Source: Hydrogenovibrio sp965140365 (lineage in GTDB: Bacteria; Pseudomonadota; Gammaproteobacteria; Thiomicrospirales; Thiomicrospiraceae). Taken from it: DNA of 64,000 nt. The stretch is from the NCBI GenBank assembly GCA_965140365.1, contig OZ223196.1; one strand, given 5' to 3'. Positions 50,453-59,639 of this stretch are shown one piece after another. The position numbers and the translations under genes were made by a program. Within the stretch, counting starts at the first letter, position 1. Every line of letters starts with the position of its first letter. The notes beneath the pieces are model-generated. The model saw only the letters and a list, made by a program, of their open reading frames with translations. It did not search any database and was not told where the DNA came from.

Positions 50453-52756
50453 TCAGTGTCCGTCCTTATCGGTATGGTGAGTGGCCGAGTCGCTTGTGTT
50501 ATTTGCTTCATCGGCTTGAGGTTTTTTCGCCGCACGTGCCGCCGCCTTGGCTTTGGCCGCAGCCATGGCCGCTTTTCGTTTGGCGTCCGGCGCATCCGAG
50601 GTGTCGTTTTTCGGCGTTTCGGTGACCGGGCTTTCTGGCTGTTCCGTTTCTTGAGGTGCGAGCGTTTGAGCCTGCTGTTTGGCTTGAGCGCGTTTTTTTG
50701 CGGCCGCCATCGCCGCTTGGTGTTTGTCCTGAACGGACGCTTGACTGTCGGTGGATTTCGGCGTGTCCTTGAGGGCGTCAGCCGTTTCCGTTTTCGGTTC
50801 GTGAGATTTTTTGGCCTGGGCGCGCTTTTGCGCCGCTTCCATCGCCGCTTTGCGCTTGTCGACGGTGGACGGTTGGGTTTCTGTTTGCGTTGCTTCCGGT
50901 TCTGGCGTGCTGTCAGGTGTGTTGTTTGTCGATTTTTGGGCTGCTGCTTTGGCCTGGGCTCGTTTTTTGGCTGCGGCCATCGCTGCGGCTTTCGGATCGG
51001 GTTTGGAGTCCGGTTTCTTCTTAGGTTCAGTCGTTTGAGATTCGGGTTGTTTTTCAGCGGCTTCCGTGCGTTTTTTCGCGGCGGCAATGGCTTTTTCACG
51101 TGCGGACAGTTTCGGCGCGGCCCCGCTGTCTTTTTCAGCCGATTTTTGGTGAGCTCGCGCCGCCGCTTGTGCCGCCGCCGCGGCGGAAGCCGGTTTTTTC
51201 GCTGCGGATGCGCTGGACGCGTTGGCCTCGGCCTGCTCCGCGGCGGCTTTTTGCTTCACGGCTTCTTTTTTGGCTTTCAAGCGGGCGTCGCGTTCCTGCT
51301 TTTCGCGCTCTAAACGCGCCAGCTTGAACTCGTGGCGTTGCTTGGCCAATTCCGCCGCTTGTTCTTCCTGTTTAATTTTTTTGATTTCGGATTTTGCGAA
51401 TCGGTAATACTGCACCAGCGGAATTTGGCTGGGGCAGACGAAGCTGCAGCAACCGCATTCGATGCAATCGAATACTTTGAGTTTTTCGACTTTATCGAAC
51501 TCATGGCTTCGGCTGTGCCAGTACATTTGCTGCGGCAACAGATTGACCGGACAGGCATCCATGCATTCGCCGCAACGGATACAGGGCAGGGCCTCTTCCA
51601 TCGGTTGTGGCGGGTTGGCGAGAATGCAGTTGGTGGTTTTGATGACCGGCACGTGATTGGATTTCATGGCAATGCCCATCATCGGCCCGCCTTGAATCAA
51701 GGGATAATCAAGCGGGTGTTTGGGCTTTGCGAGCTGTGCCAGTTCTTCAAATGAAGACCCGAGCAGGGCTTCGATATTGAAAGGGGCTTGCAGGCCTTCG
51801 CCGGAAACGGTCACTAAGCGACTGATCAGCGGGTTGCCTTGAGTCACGGCTTCGTGAATGGCGGCGAAGGTGGCGACGTTCATCATCAGAATGCCGGCGT
51901 CCACCGCATGGGTGTTGGCGGGTAATTCCACACCGGTGAGTTCTTGGGTCAGCTGTACCTGACTGCCCATCGGGTAAACGGTGGCGACGGTTTCGATTTG
52001 GACATCTGTGCCTTTGGCCGCTTTTTGCATGGCTTGAATCGCTTGCGCTTTGTTGTCTTCGATGCCGCAGATAATCCGTTCGACGCCCAGTGCTTCCGCG
52101 ACAATCAAAGCACCTTGTATGATGTTTTTCGGCTGGGTTTGCATCAGAACATCGTCACAAGTGATGAAAGGTTCGCATTCGGCCCCGTTGATGAGCAGGT
52201 ATTGAATCTGGCCGCGTTGCGATGGAATTTTGGCGAATGTCGGGAAGCCAGCGCCGCCCATGCCGACAATGCCCGCACGATGGACCAGTGCTTTGAGTTC
52301 GTCGGGCGTTTTCGGATGGGAGCCGTCCACTTGCAATGCATTGTCGATGGTCTCGTCCTGACCGTCGGTCTCGATGACCAGGCATTGGCCTTTGAGACCG
52401 GAAGCATGCGGAAGCACGCGGTCTTCAATGGCGGTGATCGTGCCGGAGGTCGGCGCGTGAATCGGTGCGGCTAACCCTTTTTCGGTGTCGGCCAGTAATT
52501 GATTTTTGAGCACGCGATCACCGACCTGAACCTTCGCTTCCGTGACGACACCGACGTGTTGCTGCAATGGCAATACCAAGTTTTTGGGAACAAAGACCGG
52601 CTTGAGCGGATGGCGTAACGACATGGATTTGTTGTAACGCGGAAAAACGCCGCCGTGAAAACGATATAGGCCACGCTTGGCCACAGGGTAAATCTTAGCC
52701 AATAGTCGCAGGGTGGCATTTTTGAAGGTGGTGAAAGTTGAAGTTCTGGCCGTCAT
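50453..52756 (-). CDS. rnfC: Electron transport complex subunit RnfC with long repetitive tail
   Basis: RnfC is the NADH-side, FMN- and Fe-S-binding peripheral subunit. From ATG 52756, six bases after the rnfB stop, it has 767 residues. Residues up to about 450 hold the flavin and NADH region. The two ferredoxin motifs CIRCGECMDACPVNLL and CIECGCCSFVCPSQIPL follow. The last 270 residues are an Ala/Lys-rich tail with four to five imperfect repeats of the form KAAMAAAKKRAQAK, separated by acidic Ser/Thr/Pro linkers. RsxC of Escherichia coli has a comparable tail. Confidence 0.95.
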   Translation of the reverse strand: MTARTSTFTTFKNATLRLLAKIYPVAKRGLYRFHGGVFPRYNKSMSLRHPLKPVFVPKNLVLPLQQHVGVVTEAKVQVGDRVLKNQLLADTEKGLAAPIHAPTSGTITAIEDRVLPHASGLKGQCLVIETDGQDETIDNALQVDGSHPKTPDELKALVHRAGIVGMGGAGFPTFAKIPSQRGQIQYLLINGAECEPFITCDDVLMQTQPKNIIQGALIVAEALGVERIICGIEDNKAQAIQAMQKAAKGTDVQIETVATVYPMGSQVQLTQELTGVELPANTHAVDAGILMMNVATFAAIHEAVTQGNPLISRLVTVSGEGLQAPFNIEALLGSSFEELAQLAKPKHPLDYPLIQGGPMMGIAMKSNHVPVIKTTNCILANPPQPMEEALPCIRCGECMDACPVNLLPQQMYWHSRSHEFDKVEKLKVFDCIECGCCSFVCPSQIPLVQYYRFAKSEIKKIKQEEQAAELAKQRHEFKLARLEREKQERDARLKAKKEAVKQKAAAEQAEANASSASAAKKPASAAAAAQAAARAHQKSAEKDSGAAPKLSAREKAIAAAKKRTEAAEKQPESQTTEPKKKPDSKPDPKAAAMAAAKKRAQAKAAAQKSTNNTPDSTPEPEATQTETQPSTVDKRKAAMEAAQKRAQAKKSHEPKTETADALKDTPKSTDSQASVQDKHQAAMAAAKKRAQAKQQAQTLAPQETEQPESPVTETPKNDTSDAPDAKRKAAMAAAKAKAAARAAKKPQADEANNTSDSATHHTDKDGH

Positions 52757-52761
52757 ACGAT

Positions 52762-53334
52762 TTATGCCTTCTGGCCCAGCGTTTGAATCAAGGGTTCTTC
52801 GGAACGTGCTGGTTCCGGCCAAGCCCAAGTTTGCGGCGTCGGCTCTTCCGGAATCATGTCGATGCAATCGACCGGGCAGACCGGCACACATTTTTCGCAG
52901 CCGGTACATTCGCTTTCTATGACGGTGTGCATCATTTTGGTGGCGCCGACAATGGCATCCACCGGACAGGCTTTGATGCAGTGAACGCAGCCGATGCAGA
53001 GGTCCTCATCGATTTTGGCAATGATTTTGGTGTCGATTTCGTCCGGTTCGGCTTCCATTTCTTTCGGGTCGCGATGGGTGATTTCGGCAATTTGAATCAT
53101 CACCTCATGCCCACCGGGCACGCACAGATTCACTTCGGATTCGCCGTTGGCTAAGGCTTCGGCGTAAGGTTTACAGCCGGGAAAACCGCATTGCCCGCAC
53201 TGGGTTTGCGGCAGCACTCGATCGATTTGTTCGGCGACCGGGTTGCCTTCCACCTTGAAGCGAATGGCGGCATACCCCAGCAGCAAGCCGAACAGAAGGG
53301 CCAAGCCCAAAAAAATCAATAACGCGCTTATCAT
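52762..53334 (-). CDS. rnfB: Electron transport complex subunit RnfB
   Basis: This 190-residue Fe-S subunit begins with a membrane segment (ISALLIFLGLALLFGLLLGYAAIRF). A CGQCGFPGCKPYAEA motif follows for one [4Fe-4S] cluster, then two ferredoxin motifs, CIGCVHCIKACPVDAIVG and CTGCEKCVPVCPVDCIDM. It overlaps rnfA by four bases. It is thought to pass electrons from ferredoxin into the complex. Confidence 0.97.
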   Translation of the reverse strand: MISALLIFLGLALLFGLLLGYAAIRFKVEGNPVAEQIDRVLPQTQCGQCGFPGCKPYAEALANGESEVNLCVPGGHEVMIQIAEITHRDPKEMEAEPDEIDTKIIAKIDEDLCIGCVHCIKACPVDAIVGATKMMHTVIESECTGCEKCVPVCPVDCIDMIPEEPTPQTWAWPEPARSEEPLIQTLGQKA

Positions 53335-53909
53335 TTGACCAAACCACCGAATCCCATAAAGGCCATTGACATTAAACCGGCGGTAATCAAGGCAATCGGC
53401 GCACCTTGAAAGGGTTTGGGCACGTCGGCGAAAGCGATGCGTTCACGAATCGACGAAAACAGCACCATCACCAAGGTAAACCCGACGGCCGCGCCAAACC
53501 CGTAGAAGGCGGACTCCAGAAAATTATGGCGTTCGCCGACGTTTAATAGGGCCACACCCAGTACGGCGCAGTTGGTGGTGATGAGCGGGATGTAAATCCC
53601 CAGCACCTGATAGAGTACCGGACTGGTTTTATGAATCGCCATTTCGGTGAAACCGACCACTGCGGCGATGGCGAGAATGAAGCCGATGGTTTGCAGAAAT
53701 TCCAAACCGAAGGGCACCAATAGATAGGTGTTGATGAGGTAACTTAAAACGGATGACAGGGTCATGACGAAGGTGGTCGCCAATCCCATTCCTAAGGCGG
53801 CATCGGTTTTCTTGGACACGCCCATGAACGGGCAGAGTCCTAAGAATTTAACGAGGACGAAATTGTTGACCAGGACCGTGCTGATAAGAATGAGAATGTA
53901 TTCTGTCAT
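53331..53909 (-). CDS. rnfA: Electron transport complex subunit RnfA
   Basis: This 192-residue membrane subunit has six hydrophobic segments and is paired in structure with RnfE. The conserved cysteines are in GLCPFMGVSKK and ITTNCAVLGVALL. It is the first gene of the rnf operon and begins 41 bases downstream of the metG stop, so it may share transcription with metG or use a promoter inside it. Confidence 0.96.
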   Translation of the reverse strand: MTEYILILISTVLVNNFVLVKFLGLCPFMGVSKKTDAALGMGLATTFVMTLSSVLSYLINTYLLVPFGLEFLQTIGFILAIAAVVGFTEMAIHKTSPVLYQVLGIYIPLITTNCAVLGVALLNVGERHNFLESAFYGFGAAVGFTLVMVLFSSIRERIAFADVPKPFQGAPIALITAGLMSMAFMGFGGLVK

Positions 53910-53950
53910 AAGCTAAGCTGACCGTTTTTCGATCGATTTCGACCGTGTGT

Positions 53951-56023
53951 TTATTTGACGCGCATACCCGGTGTGGCGCCGTCGTCTGGGTTGAGCAAGA
54001 ACAAGTCTTTGCCGCCTGGGCCGGCCGCGAGTACCATGCCTTCCGACAAGCCAAAACGCATTTTGCGCGGTTTCAAGTTGGCGACCATCACCGTCATTTT
54101 GCCGATCAGGTTTTCCGGCTGGTAAGCGAACTTGATGCCGGCGAACACTTGACGTTCACCTAGGCCGATATCCAGCGTCAATTTGATGAGCTTATCGGCT
54201 TCCGGTACCTGTTCGGCATTGACAATTTTAGCGATGCGTAAATCAATTTTAGCAAAGTCGTCAAATGTGATTTCATCCGCCAACGGGTCCAGAGAATCGG
54301 GGCCGTTTGGTGTCTCGGCTTGGTTGCTCGCTTTGTTCGACGTGGCTTTCGCTTGAGTCGGTTGTGCTTTCAAGTCTTCTTTGGAGGCGTCGATCATTTT
54401 CTCGATGGCGTCCATGTCCACACGGGTCATCAAGGCTTTGAACTTGGTGATTTCATGCCCCATCAACGGTGTCTGGATGGCATCCCATTGGTAGTCGTCC
54501 AATTTCAGGAAGCTGGCCGCTTGTTCGGCGGTAGCCGGAATGACTGGCGCCAGATACGTCATCAGTACGCGGAACAGGTTGATGCCAAGGCTGACGGATT
54601 CGTGCAGCTCGGCTTCTTTACCTTCCTGCTTGGCTAAAACCCAAGGCGCGGTTTCGTCGATGTATTCATTGGCTTTGTCGGCCAATGCCATGATCTCGCG
54701 CATGGCTTGGGCGTATTCGCGTTTTTCGTACAACTCGGCAATGGCATCGGATTGATTGATAAAAGACGTGTAGAGCGCATTAGCGGAATCCGACCAGGCC
54801 TGGCTGAGTTTCCCATCGAACTTTTTGACCACGAAACCGGCGCAACGGCTGGCAATGTTCACCACTTTACCCACCAGGTCGGAATTGACACGTTGGGCGA
54901 AGTCTTCCAGGCTCAGGTCGATGTCGTCGATACGGCTGTTCAGTTTGGCGGCGAAGTAATAACGTAGGTACTCCGGGTTCAAGTGCTTCAAGTAGGTATT
55001 GGCCATAATGAAGGTGCCGCGGGATTTGGACATCTTTTGTCCGTCCACCGTGAGGAAACCGTGCGAATAAATGGCGTTCGGCGTTCGGAAACCGGCACCG
55101 GACAACATCGCTGGCCAGAAAAGGGCGTGGAAGTAAATGATGTCTTTGCCGATGAAGTGGTACAGCTCGGCCTCGGAGTCGGCTTTCCAGAAAGCGTCAA
55201 AATCCATGCCTTTGGCATCGCACAGCGCTTTGAAACTGGCCATGTAACCCACCGGCGCATCCAGCCAGACATAGAAAAATTTGTCTTTTTCGCCGGGAAT
55301 TTCAAAGCCGAAATAGGGCGCATCACGGGAAATGTCCCAGGCACGCAGGCCGGACTCAAACCATTCGTCCAATTTATTGGCGATTTGGGTTTGCAGGTGA
55401 CCGTGATGTGTCCAATCTTTCAGCATGTTTTCGAAGTGAGACAGTTCGAAAAAGAGGTGTTCGGTTTCTTTTTCCACCGGGGTGGCGCCGGAGACGACGG
55501 ATTTCGGGTCGATGAGTTCCGTTGGGGAGTAAGTGGCGCCGCACGCTTCGCAGTTGTCGCCATACTGGTCTTCGGCTTTACATTTCGGGCAAGTGCCTTT
55601 GATGAAGCGGTCCGGCAGGAACATTTCTTTTTCGGGGTCGTAGAACTGCTTGATGGTTTTACGCGAAATATGACCTTTGTCGTTCAGCTGGTTATAAATG
55701 TAGCTGGCGAAATGCTTATTTTCCGGCGAGTTGGTGCTGTGGTAGTGGTCGAACTGGATATTGAACCCGGCGAAGTCGGCCTGGTGTTCTTCCGAAACAC
55801 GGGCAATCAGTTCTTCCGGCGTAATGCCTTCGGCTTGCGCGCGCAACATAATTGGGGTGCCGTGGGCGTCATCGGCGCAAACATAATAACACTCGTTGCC
55901 ACGCATTTTTTGAAAGCGTGCCCAGATGTCGGTTTGGATGTATTCGACAAGGTGGCCTAAGTGAATCGGGCCGTTGGCGTAAGGCAAAGCACTGGTGATT
56001 AATATTTTTCTTCGATGACTCAT
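53951..56023 (-). CDS. metG: Methionyl-tRNA synthetase
   Basis: This enzyme attaches methionine to tRNA-Met. From ATG 56023 it has 690 residues (an ATG at 56044 is also in frame). The HIGH motif appears as PIHLGHLVEY, KMSKS as GQKMSKSRG, and zinc ligands lie in CPKCKAEDQYGDNCEACGATY. A C-terminal tRNA-binding EMAP-like domain lies at about 590-690. A CCAGGCCTGG copy lies inside at 54794. It precedes rnfA closely. Confidence 0.97.
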   Translation of the reverse strand: MSHRRKILITSALPYANGPIHLGHLVEYIQTDIWARFQKMRGNECYYVCADDAHGTPIMLRAQAEGITPEELIARVSEEHQADFAGFNIQFDHYHSTNSPENKHFASYIYNQLNDKGHISRKTIKQFYDPEKEMFLPDRFIKGTCPKCKAEDQYGDNCEACGATYSPTELIDPKSVVSGATPVEKETEHLFFELSHFENMLKDWTHHGHLQTQIANKLDEWFESGLRAWDISRDAPYFGFEIPGEKDKFFYVWLDAPVGYMASFKALCDAKGMDFDAFWKADSEAELYHFIGKDIIYFHALFWPAMLSGAGFRTPNAIYSHGFLTVDGQKMSKSRGTFIMANTYLKHLNPEYLRYYFAAKLNSRIDDIDLSLEDFAQRVNSDLVGKVVNIASRCAGFVVKKFDGKLSQAWSDSANALYTSFINQSDAIAELYEKREYAQAMREIMALADKANEYIDETAPWVLAKQEGKEAELHESVSLGINLFRVLMTYLAPVIPATAEQAASFLKLDDYQWDAIQTPLMGHEITKFKALMTRVDMDAIEKMIDASKEDLKAQPTQAKATSNKASNQAETPNGPDSLDPLADEITFDDFAKIDLRIAKIVNAEQVPEADKLIKLTLDIGLGERQVFAGIKFAYQPENLIGKMTVMVANLKPRKMRFGLSEGMVLAAGPGGKDLFLLNPDDGATPGMRVK

Positions 56024-56401
56024 TTTCTCACTCTGGGTTCTCAAAAATTAATCGGTCAATTATAAGCGTTTTTGTCGTTTTTGGGTGGGGTATCGGCGCG
56101 AAAAACGGCAATTTCCGCTGATTATTTTTCATGAAAAGCGGCAGGGTAACATTTTTTTCAAAAAAAGTCGTAACAGGGCGTAAATGTTTATTAGAATTAA
56201 TTTGTAGGCATTCATAAATTTTATGGAATAAGCGTCAACTAATACGGATAATCAATGATACAATCCAGTACATTAACCGTTCAAAATATGCAGGTATTGC
56301 ACGGCGCATCGGCCTGTTTTGTGTTGACGGTGTTGGAAATGTTTGAAACCGTATTTTGGCTACCTGTGGGTAGCATGAAGAATTCCTGAGGGGGTAGGTC
56401 A
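56024..56401. other. Divergent promoter region between metG and the STAS gene
   Basis: It holds no convincing gene. A 33-codon frame from 56288 lacks a ribosome site. A TATAAT reads on the minus strand at 56059-56064 and may serve metG. A T7/A7 inverted repeat lies near 56153-56167. A GCTACC/GGTAGC hairpin lies near 56360, just before the STAS gene. Confidence 0.4.
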
Positions 56402-56704
56402 ATGAGTTTAACGAGTGAAGTTTCAGCCGGCGTTGTCACCATTATGGTCGAAGGCAATTTTGATATCGGTTGTTACGATGCGTTCAATAAAACATTGAAC
56501 GACAACTTGAACAGCGCATCCAAGTTCGTTATCGACCTTTCAAAGGCCAGCTATATGGACAGTTCTGCACTGGGAATGCTGTTGCTGTTGCGTGAAAAAC
56601 TGGGCGGACAGTCTTCGAAAATCGAGTTCGTCAATGTGAATGAAGAAGTCATGAAAATCCTGAAAGTGGCTAAATTCGATCAGCTTTTTACCATTTCGTC
56701 CTAA
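56402..56704 (+). CDS. STAS-domain anti-sigma factor antagonist (HsbA/RsbV-like)
   Basis: This 100-residue STAS protein has the conserved phosphorylation loop SYMDSSALGMLLLLRE, with the target serine at 54 or 55. Such proteins bind and sequester an anti-sigma kinase when unphosphorylated. The PP2C-phosphatase gene follows 21 bases further on, which fits a partner-switching pair like HsbA/HsbR of Pseudomonas or RsbV/RsbU of Bacillus. The ribosome site GAGGGGG is upstream. Confidence 0.9.
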   Translation: MSLTSEVSAGVVTIMVEGNFDIGCYDAFNKTLNDNLNSASKFVIDLSKASYMDSSALGMLLLLREKLGGQSSKIEFVNVNEEVMKILKVAKFDQLFTISS

Positions 56705-56725
56705 TGTTTGCGGAGCCGCGATTAT

Positions 56726-58423
56726 ATGGCTTCCATTCTGATTGTAGACCCATCTAAATCCAATCGACTTTATCTTCGGCTGACCCTTGAAAAACAAGGG
56801 TATCAAGTTTTTGAGGCTGGAAACGGCCTCGAAGCGTTGGAATCTTACGAGCATCATCGACCGAATCTGGTCATCACGGAAATTAAATTACCGGTTTTGT
56901 CCGGCGCAGATCTGGTTCAGCGTATCAAGCTGTTGGCTAAGGAAACCTTTGCGCCGGTTTTCGTGGTGACGAATGTGTTCAAACCCGACAGCATTCAGCG
57001 CATTTTATCCGTCGGCGCAGACGATTTTTTGCAAAAGCCTTATCCGGAAGAATTACTGTTAGCGAAAATCGCTTCCTTATTGCGCAACGTCAATTTCTAC
57101 GATGATCTAAAACAATCCAAAGAACTGGTCTTTTCATTGCATATGGGGTTGGCTTTGGAGCATAAATCGGCTGAACGTATTTTTGAAAAATTCGTACATG
57201 GCCCACGCCAAGAAGTGCCAGGCCTGGAAGCACATGTGTCACCGGCTTCAATTTTTAACGGGGATGTTTTTCTATCGACCATTACGCCGGCCGGAAATGT
57301 GATTACGCTGCTCGGTGATTTTACCGGGCATGGCCTGCCTGCAGCGATTGGTGCGATTCCGGTCGCCGAGGTCTTTTATTCCATGGTGAAGAAAGGCCGC
57401 ACGCTGAAAGAAATTATTCTGGTTATTAACGATAAATTAAAAACGATCTTGCCGGCGCATATCTTTTTCAGCTGTGTTGCGGTAAAAGTGTTTCCAAAAC
57501 GGCATTCGGTCAGCTTGTTTAATGCCGGGATGCAGCCGGTGGTGATGCTGGATGGCGCAAGTGGAAAAGAGGCGTTGTTTGAATCCACTTCGGTACCGTT
57601 GGGGGTATTGGACAGTTATGAGTTGGATGTGGAGTTTACTAAGGTTGAACTTGAGGGAACGGAACACTTTATTTGCTATACCGATGGCATTGTTGAGGCG
57701 ATGAATGACTCCGGCCAGGTGTTCGGAGTATCTCGATTAGTGAACTCACTTAAAGCCAGTCATCGGGATATTGATCAGCTGGTGAGTTCGGCACAGGATT
57801 TCTGTCATGGTTGTGTGTTCAATGACGATGTCAGTATTATTAAGCTGAGCATGGCGGATATTTTGATGCAACCGAATCAAATGATTGCTTCGGCCGTATT
57901 GGAACGTATTCCACCTCCGTCCGCCTGGACGTTGAAGTACGAGTTTTCCGCTGATAACCTTAAATGTAACCCCCATCCCATTGAAGCCATCGTAGATGCC
58001 ATTATCGGCATGCAACCCATCACGCCTTATAAGGAAGATATTTTTATTATCCTGTCCGAGCTGTACAACAATGCATTGGAGCATGGTATTCTGCAGTTGA
58101 ATTCCGGTCTTAAACAGCAACCGAACGGTTTTTTCATCTTTGCCGAAGAAAAGCAAAAAGCATTGGATAGCCTGACCGATGGCCGTTTGATGATTGATGT
58201 TTGTCATGAACCTCTGTCGGAAACCGCGGGGCGTTTGCGTATCGTGGTGGCTCATGATGGCGCAGGCCGGTCGGATAAGGTGGCCGCACAAGCTTCCAGC
58301 GAGGTTTTTTCTGGCCGGGGCATTACCATTGTTCGTTTTTTATGTTCGGATTTTCGTTTTGAAGAAGGCGGTGCGCGAGTCGAAGCCGTTTATGATTGGG
58401 AGCGAATCGATGGCGGGGGATAA
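56726..58423 (+). CDS. Receiver-like/PP2C phosphatase/ATPase fusion (RsbU/HsbR-like)
   Basis: This 565-residue regulator has three domains. Residues 1-120 are a receiver domain in which the phospho-acceptor position holds glutamate (E52 in VITEIKLPVLSG). The acidic pair near the start is also incomplete (IVDPSKS). Residues about 175-380 are a SpoIIE-type PP2C phosphatase with GDFTGHG, YTDGIVEA and NDDVSII. The C-terminal 160 residues are a HATPase_c serine-kinase-like domain with ELYNNALEHG. I chose ATG 56726. It would set the phosphorylation state of the STAS protein. Whether the receiver can be phosphorylated is doubtful. Confidence 0.88.
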   Translation: MASILIVDPSKSNRLYLRLTLEKQGYQVFEAGNGLEALESYEHHRPNLVITEIKLPVLSGADLVQRIKLLAKETFAPVFVVTNVFKPDSIQRILSVGADDFLQKPYPEELLLAKIASLLRNVNFYDDLKQSKELVFSLHMGLALEHKSAERIFEKFVHGPRQEVPGLEAHVSPASIFNGDVFLSTITPAGNVITLLGDFTGHGLPAAIGAIPVAEVFYSMVKKGRTLKEIILVINDKLKTILPAHIFFSCVAVKVFPKRHSVSLFNAGMQPVVMLDGASGKEALFESTSVPLGVLDSYELDVEFTKVELEGTEHFICYTDGIVEAMNDSGQVFGVSRLVNSLKASHRDIDQLVSSAQDFCHGCVFNDDVSIIKLSMADILMQPNQMIASAVLERIPPPSAWTLKYEFSADNLKCNPHPIEAIVDAIIGMQPITPYKEDIFIILSELYNNALEHGILQLNSGLKQQPNGFFIFAEEKQKALDSLTDGRLMIDVCHEPLSETAGRLRIVVAHDGAGRSDKVAAQASSEVFSGRGITIVRFLCSDFRFEEGGARVEAVYDWERIDGGG

Positions 58424-59639
58424 AATTCTGGTGGTCGACGATGACCGTCGGCAAATCCAAGCTTATCTGAATGTCTTTACGCCGGACACGACCGTTGGAG
58501 TGTCCTTGAAGCGTTTTATCGAACAACCTTCTGCGGCGGCTGACGAGAACAAAGCACCGGCGTGCTCGGTTACCACCGCCACGCAAGGTGAGGAAGCGAT
58601 TGCGGTGGTGGCGTCGGCATTGGAGGACGGTGACCCGGTGAAGGTGGCGTTTATTGATATGCGAATGCCGCCTGGTTTGAACGGCTTGGAAACGGCCAAA
58701 CGGCTGAGAGCATTGGATGAGCGCATCTATATCGTCATTGTCACGGCGTATTCGGATGTGGACTTAAAACTCATCGCTCATGAAATTGAAGACAATGTAT
58801 TGTTTGTTCGAAAACCGTTCCAACCGGAAGAGGTGGAGCAAATTGCGCGTAATTTCGTGCGATCCTGGCGAAAAGACCGATCCTTGGAAAACCTTAAAAA
58901 CACGCTTGAAGAAAAGGTCAAACTGAATTTGTTTGAAGCGTCGATGTTCGAAGCCACCAACGGGTTATTGGCGGTGTTGGCGGATAAAGTGAATTCGCAA
59001 TCCGGGCTGGTGTCCTATCTGAATACGCAATTTGATGTGGCGCCTCAGCAGAAACAGGCCTATGAAGAGGTGACACACACCATTTTTGTGGAGGCGCAGC
59101 AGCTTTCGCAAATGGTGCGCTCGTTACAGCGTTTGGCGCTGGCTTCCGATAAGGTGTCGGTTTTCTCCCTCGGCGATGTGGTCAATCATGCTTTAAGTTT
59201 AGTGCCGGAGCTGAATCAGTTGCCTGATAATATTCAGTTTCATATCGACTATCAGGTGTCAAGAGATCTGACGTTTCATTTGCCGTACAATCAGTTGGTT
59301 TTGGTTTTAACCATGATGGTGCGCAATGCGCTGGAAGCGGTTTTTTCGCAGGCCCTGGTTCAGTCCGGTTATCAAGGGGAGATTCGTCTGATATTGTCCG
59401 AACAGGATGGGGTAGCGGAAGTGACGCTGGAGGATAATGGCATCGGGGTTCTGCCAAGCGATATGAAAAAAGTGTTTGCACCTGGGTTTTCGACCAAAGC
59501 GGGGCATGCCGGGGTCGGCTTGAGTTTGGTGCAGTTTTTCATTGATGAAGTTGCGGGGGATTTAGCCTTTGAGAGTGCCGGGCAAGGGTTAGGGGTCAGT
59601 ATTCGGTTATGTTTCCCGTTTCATGGGGTGACCGAATGA
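58410..59639 (+). CDS. Response receiver with C-terminal histidine-kinase-type ATPase
   Basis: This 409-residue protein begins at ATG 58410, inside the last codons of the phosphatase gene. The receiver has the full VVDDD acidic pocket and phospho-aspartate in VAFIDMRMPPGLNG. It is followed by a helical region (about 160-270) and a kinase ATPase domain with VRNALEAVF, EDNGIGV and GHAGVGLSLVQFF. No standard HisKA histidine block is obvious. It may take phosphate from the next gene's product or act as a partner for it. Confidence 0.85.
   Translation: MAGDKILVVDDDRRQIQAYLNVFTPDTTVGVSLKRFIEQPSAAADENKAPACSVTTATQGEEAIAVVASALEDGDPVKVAFIDMRMPPGLNGLETAKRLRALDERIYIVIVTAYSDVDLKLIAHEIEDNVLFVRKPFQPEEVEQIARNFVRSWRKDRSLENLKNTLEEKVKLNLFEASMFEATNGLLAVLADKVNSQSGLVSYLNTQFDVAPQQKQAYEEVTHTIFVEAQQLSQMVRSLQRLALASDKVSVFSLGDVVNHALSLVPELNQLPDNIQFHIDYQVSRDLTFHLPYNQLVLVLTMMVRNALEAVFSQALVQSGYQGEIRLILSEQDGVAEVTLEDNGIGVLPSDMKKVFAPGFSTKAGHAGVGLSLVQFFIDEVAGDLAFESAGQGLGVSIRLCFPFHGVTE

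Noticed and set aside
50419..51313. Arg/Pro-rich and Phe/Arg-rich frames overlapping the rnfC tail on both strands
   Set aside because: They arise from the repetitive Ala/Lys codons of the RnfC tail read in other frames.
54983..55960. A 325-codon plus-strand frame opposite metG
   Set aside because: Shadow of metG codon bias; no ribosome site or recognisable domain.
56288..56389. A 33-codon frame before the STAS gene
   Set aside because: No ribosome site precedes it; the length equals that of the aceE leader frame only by coincidence.
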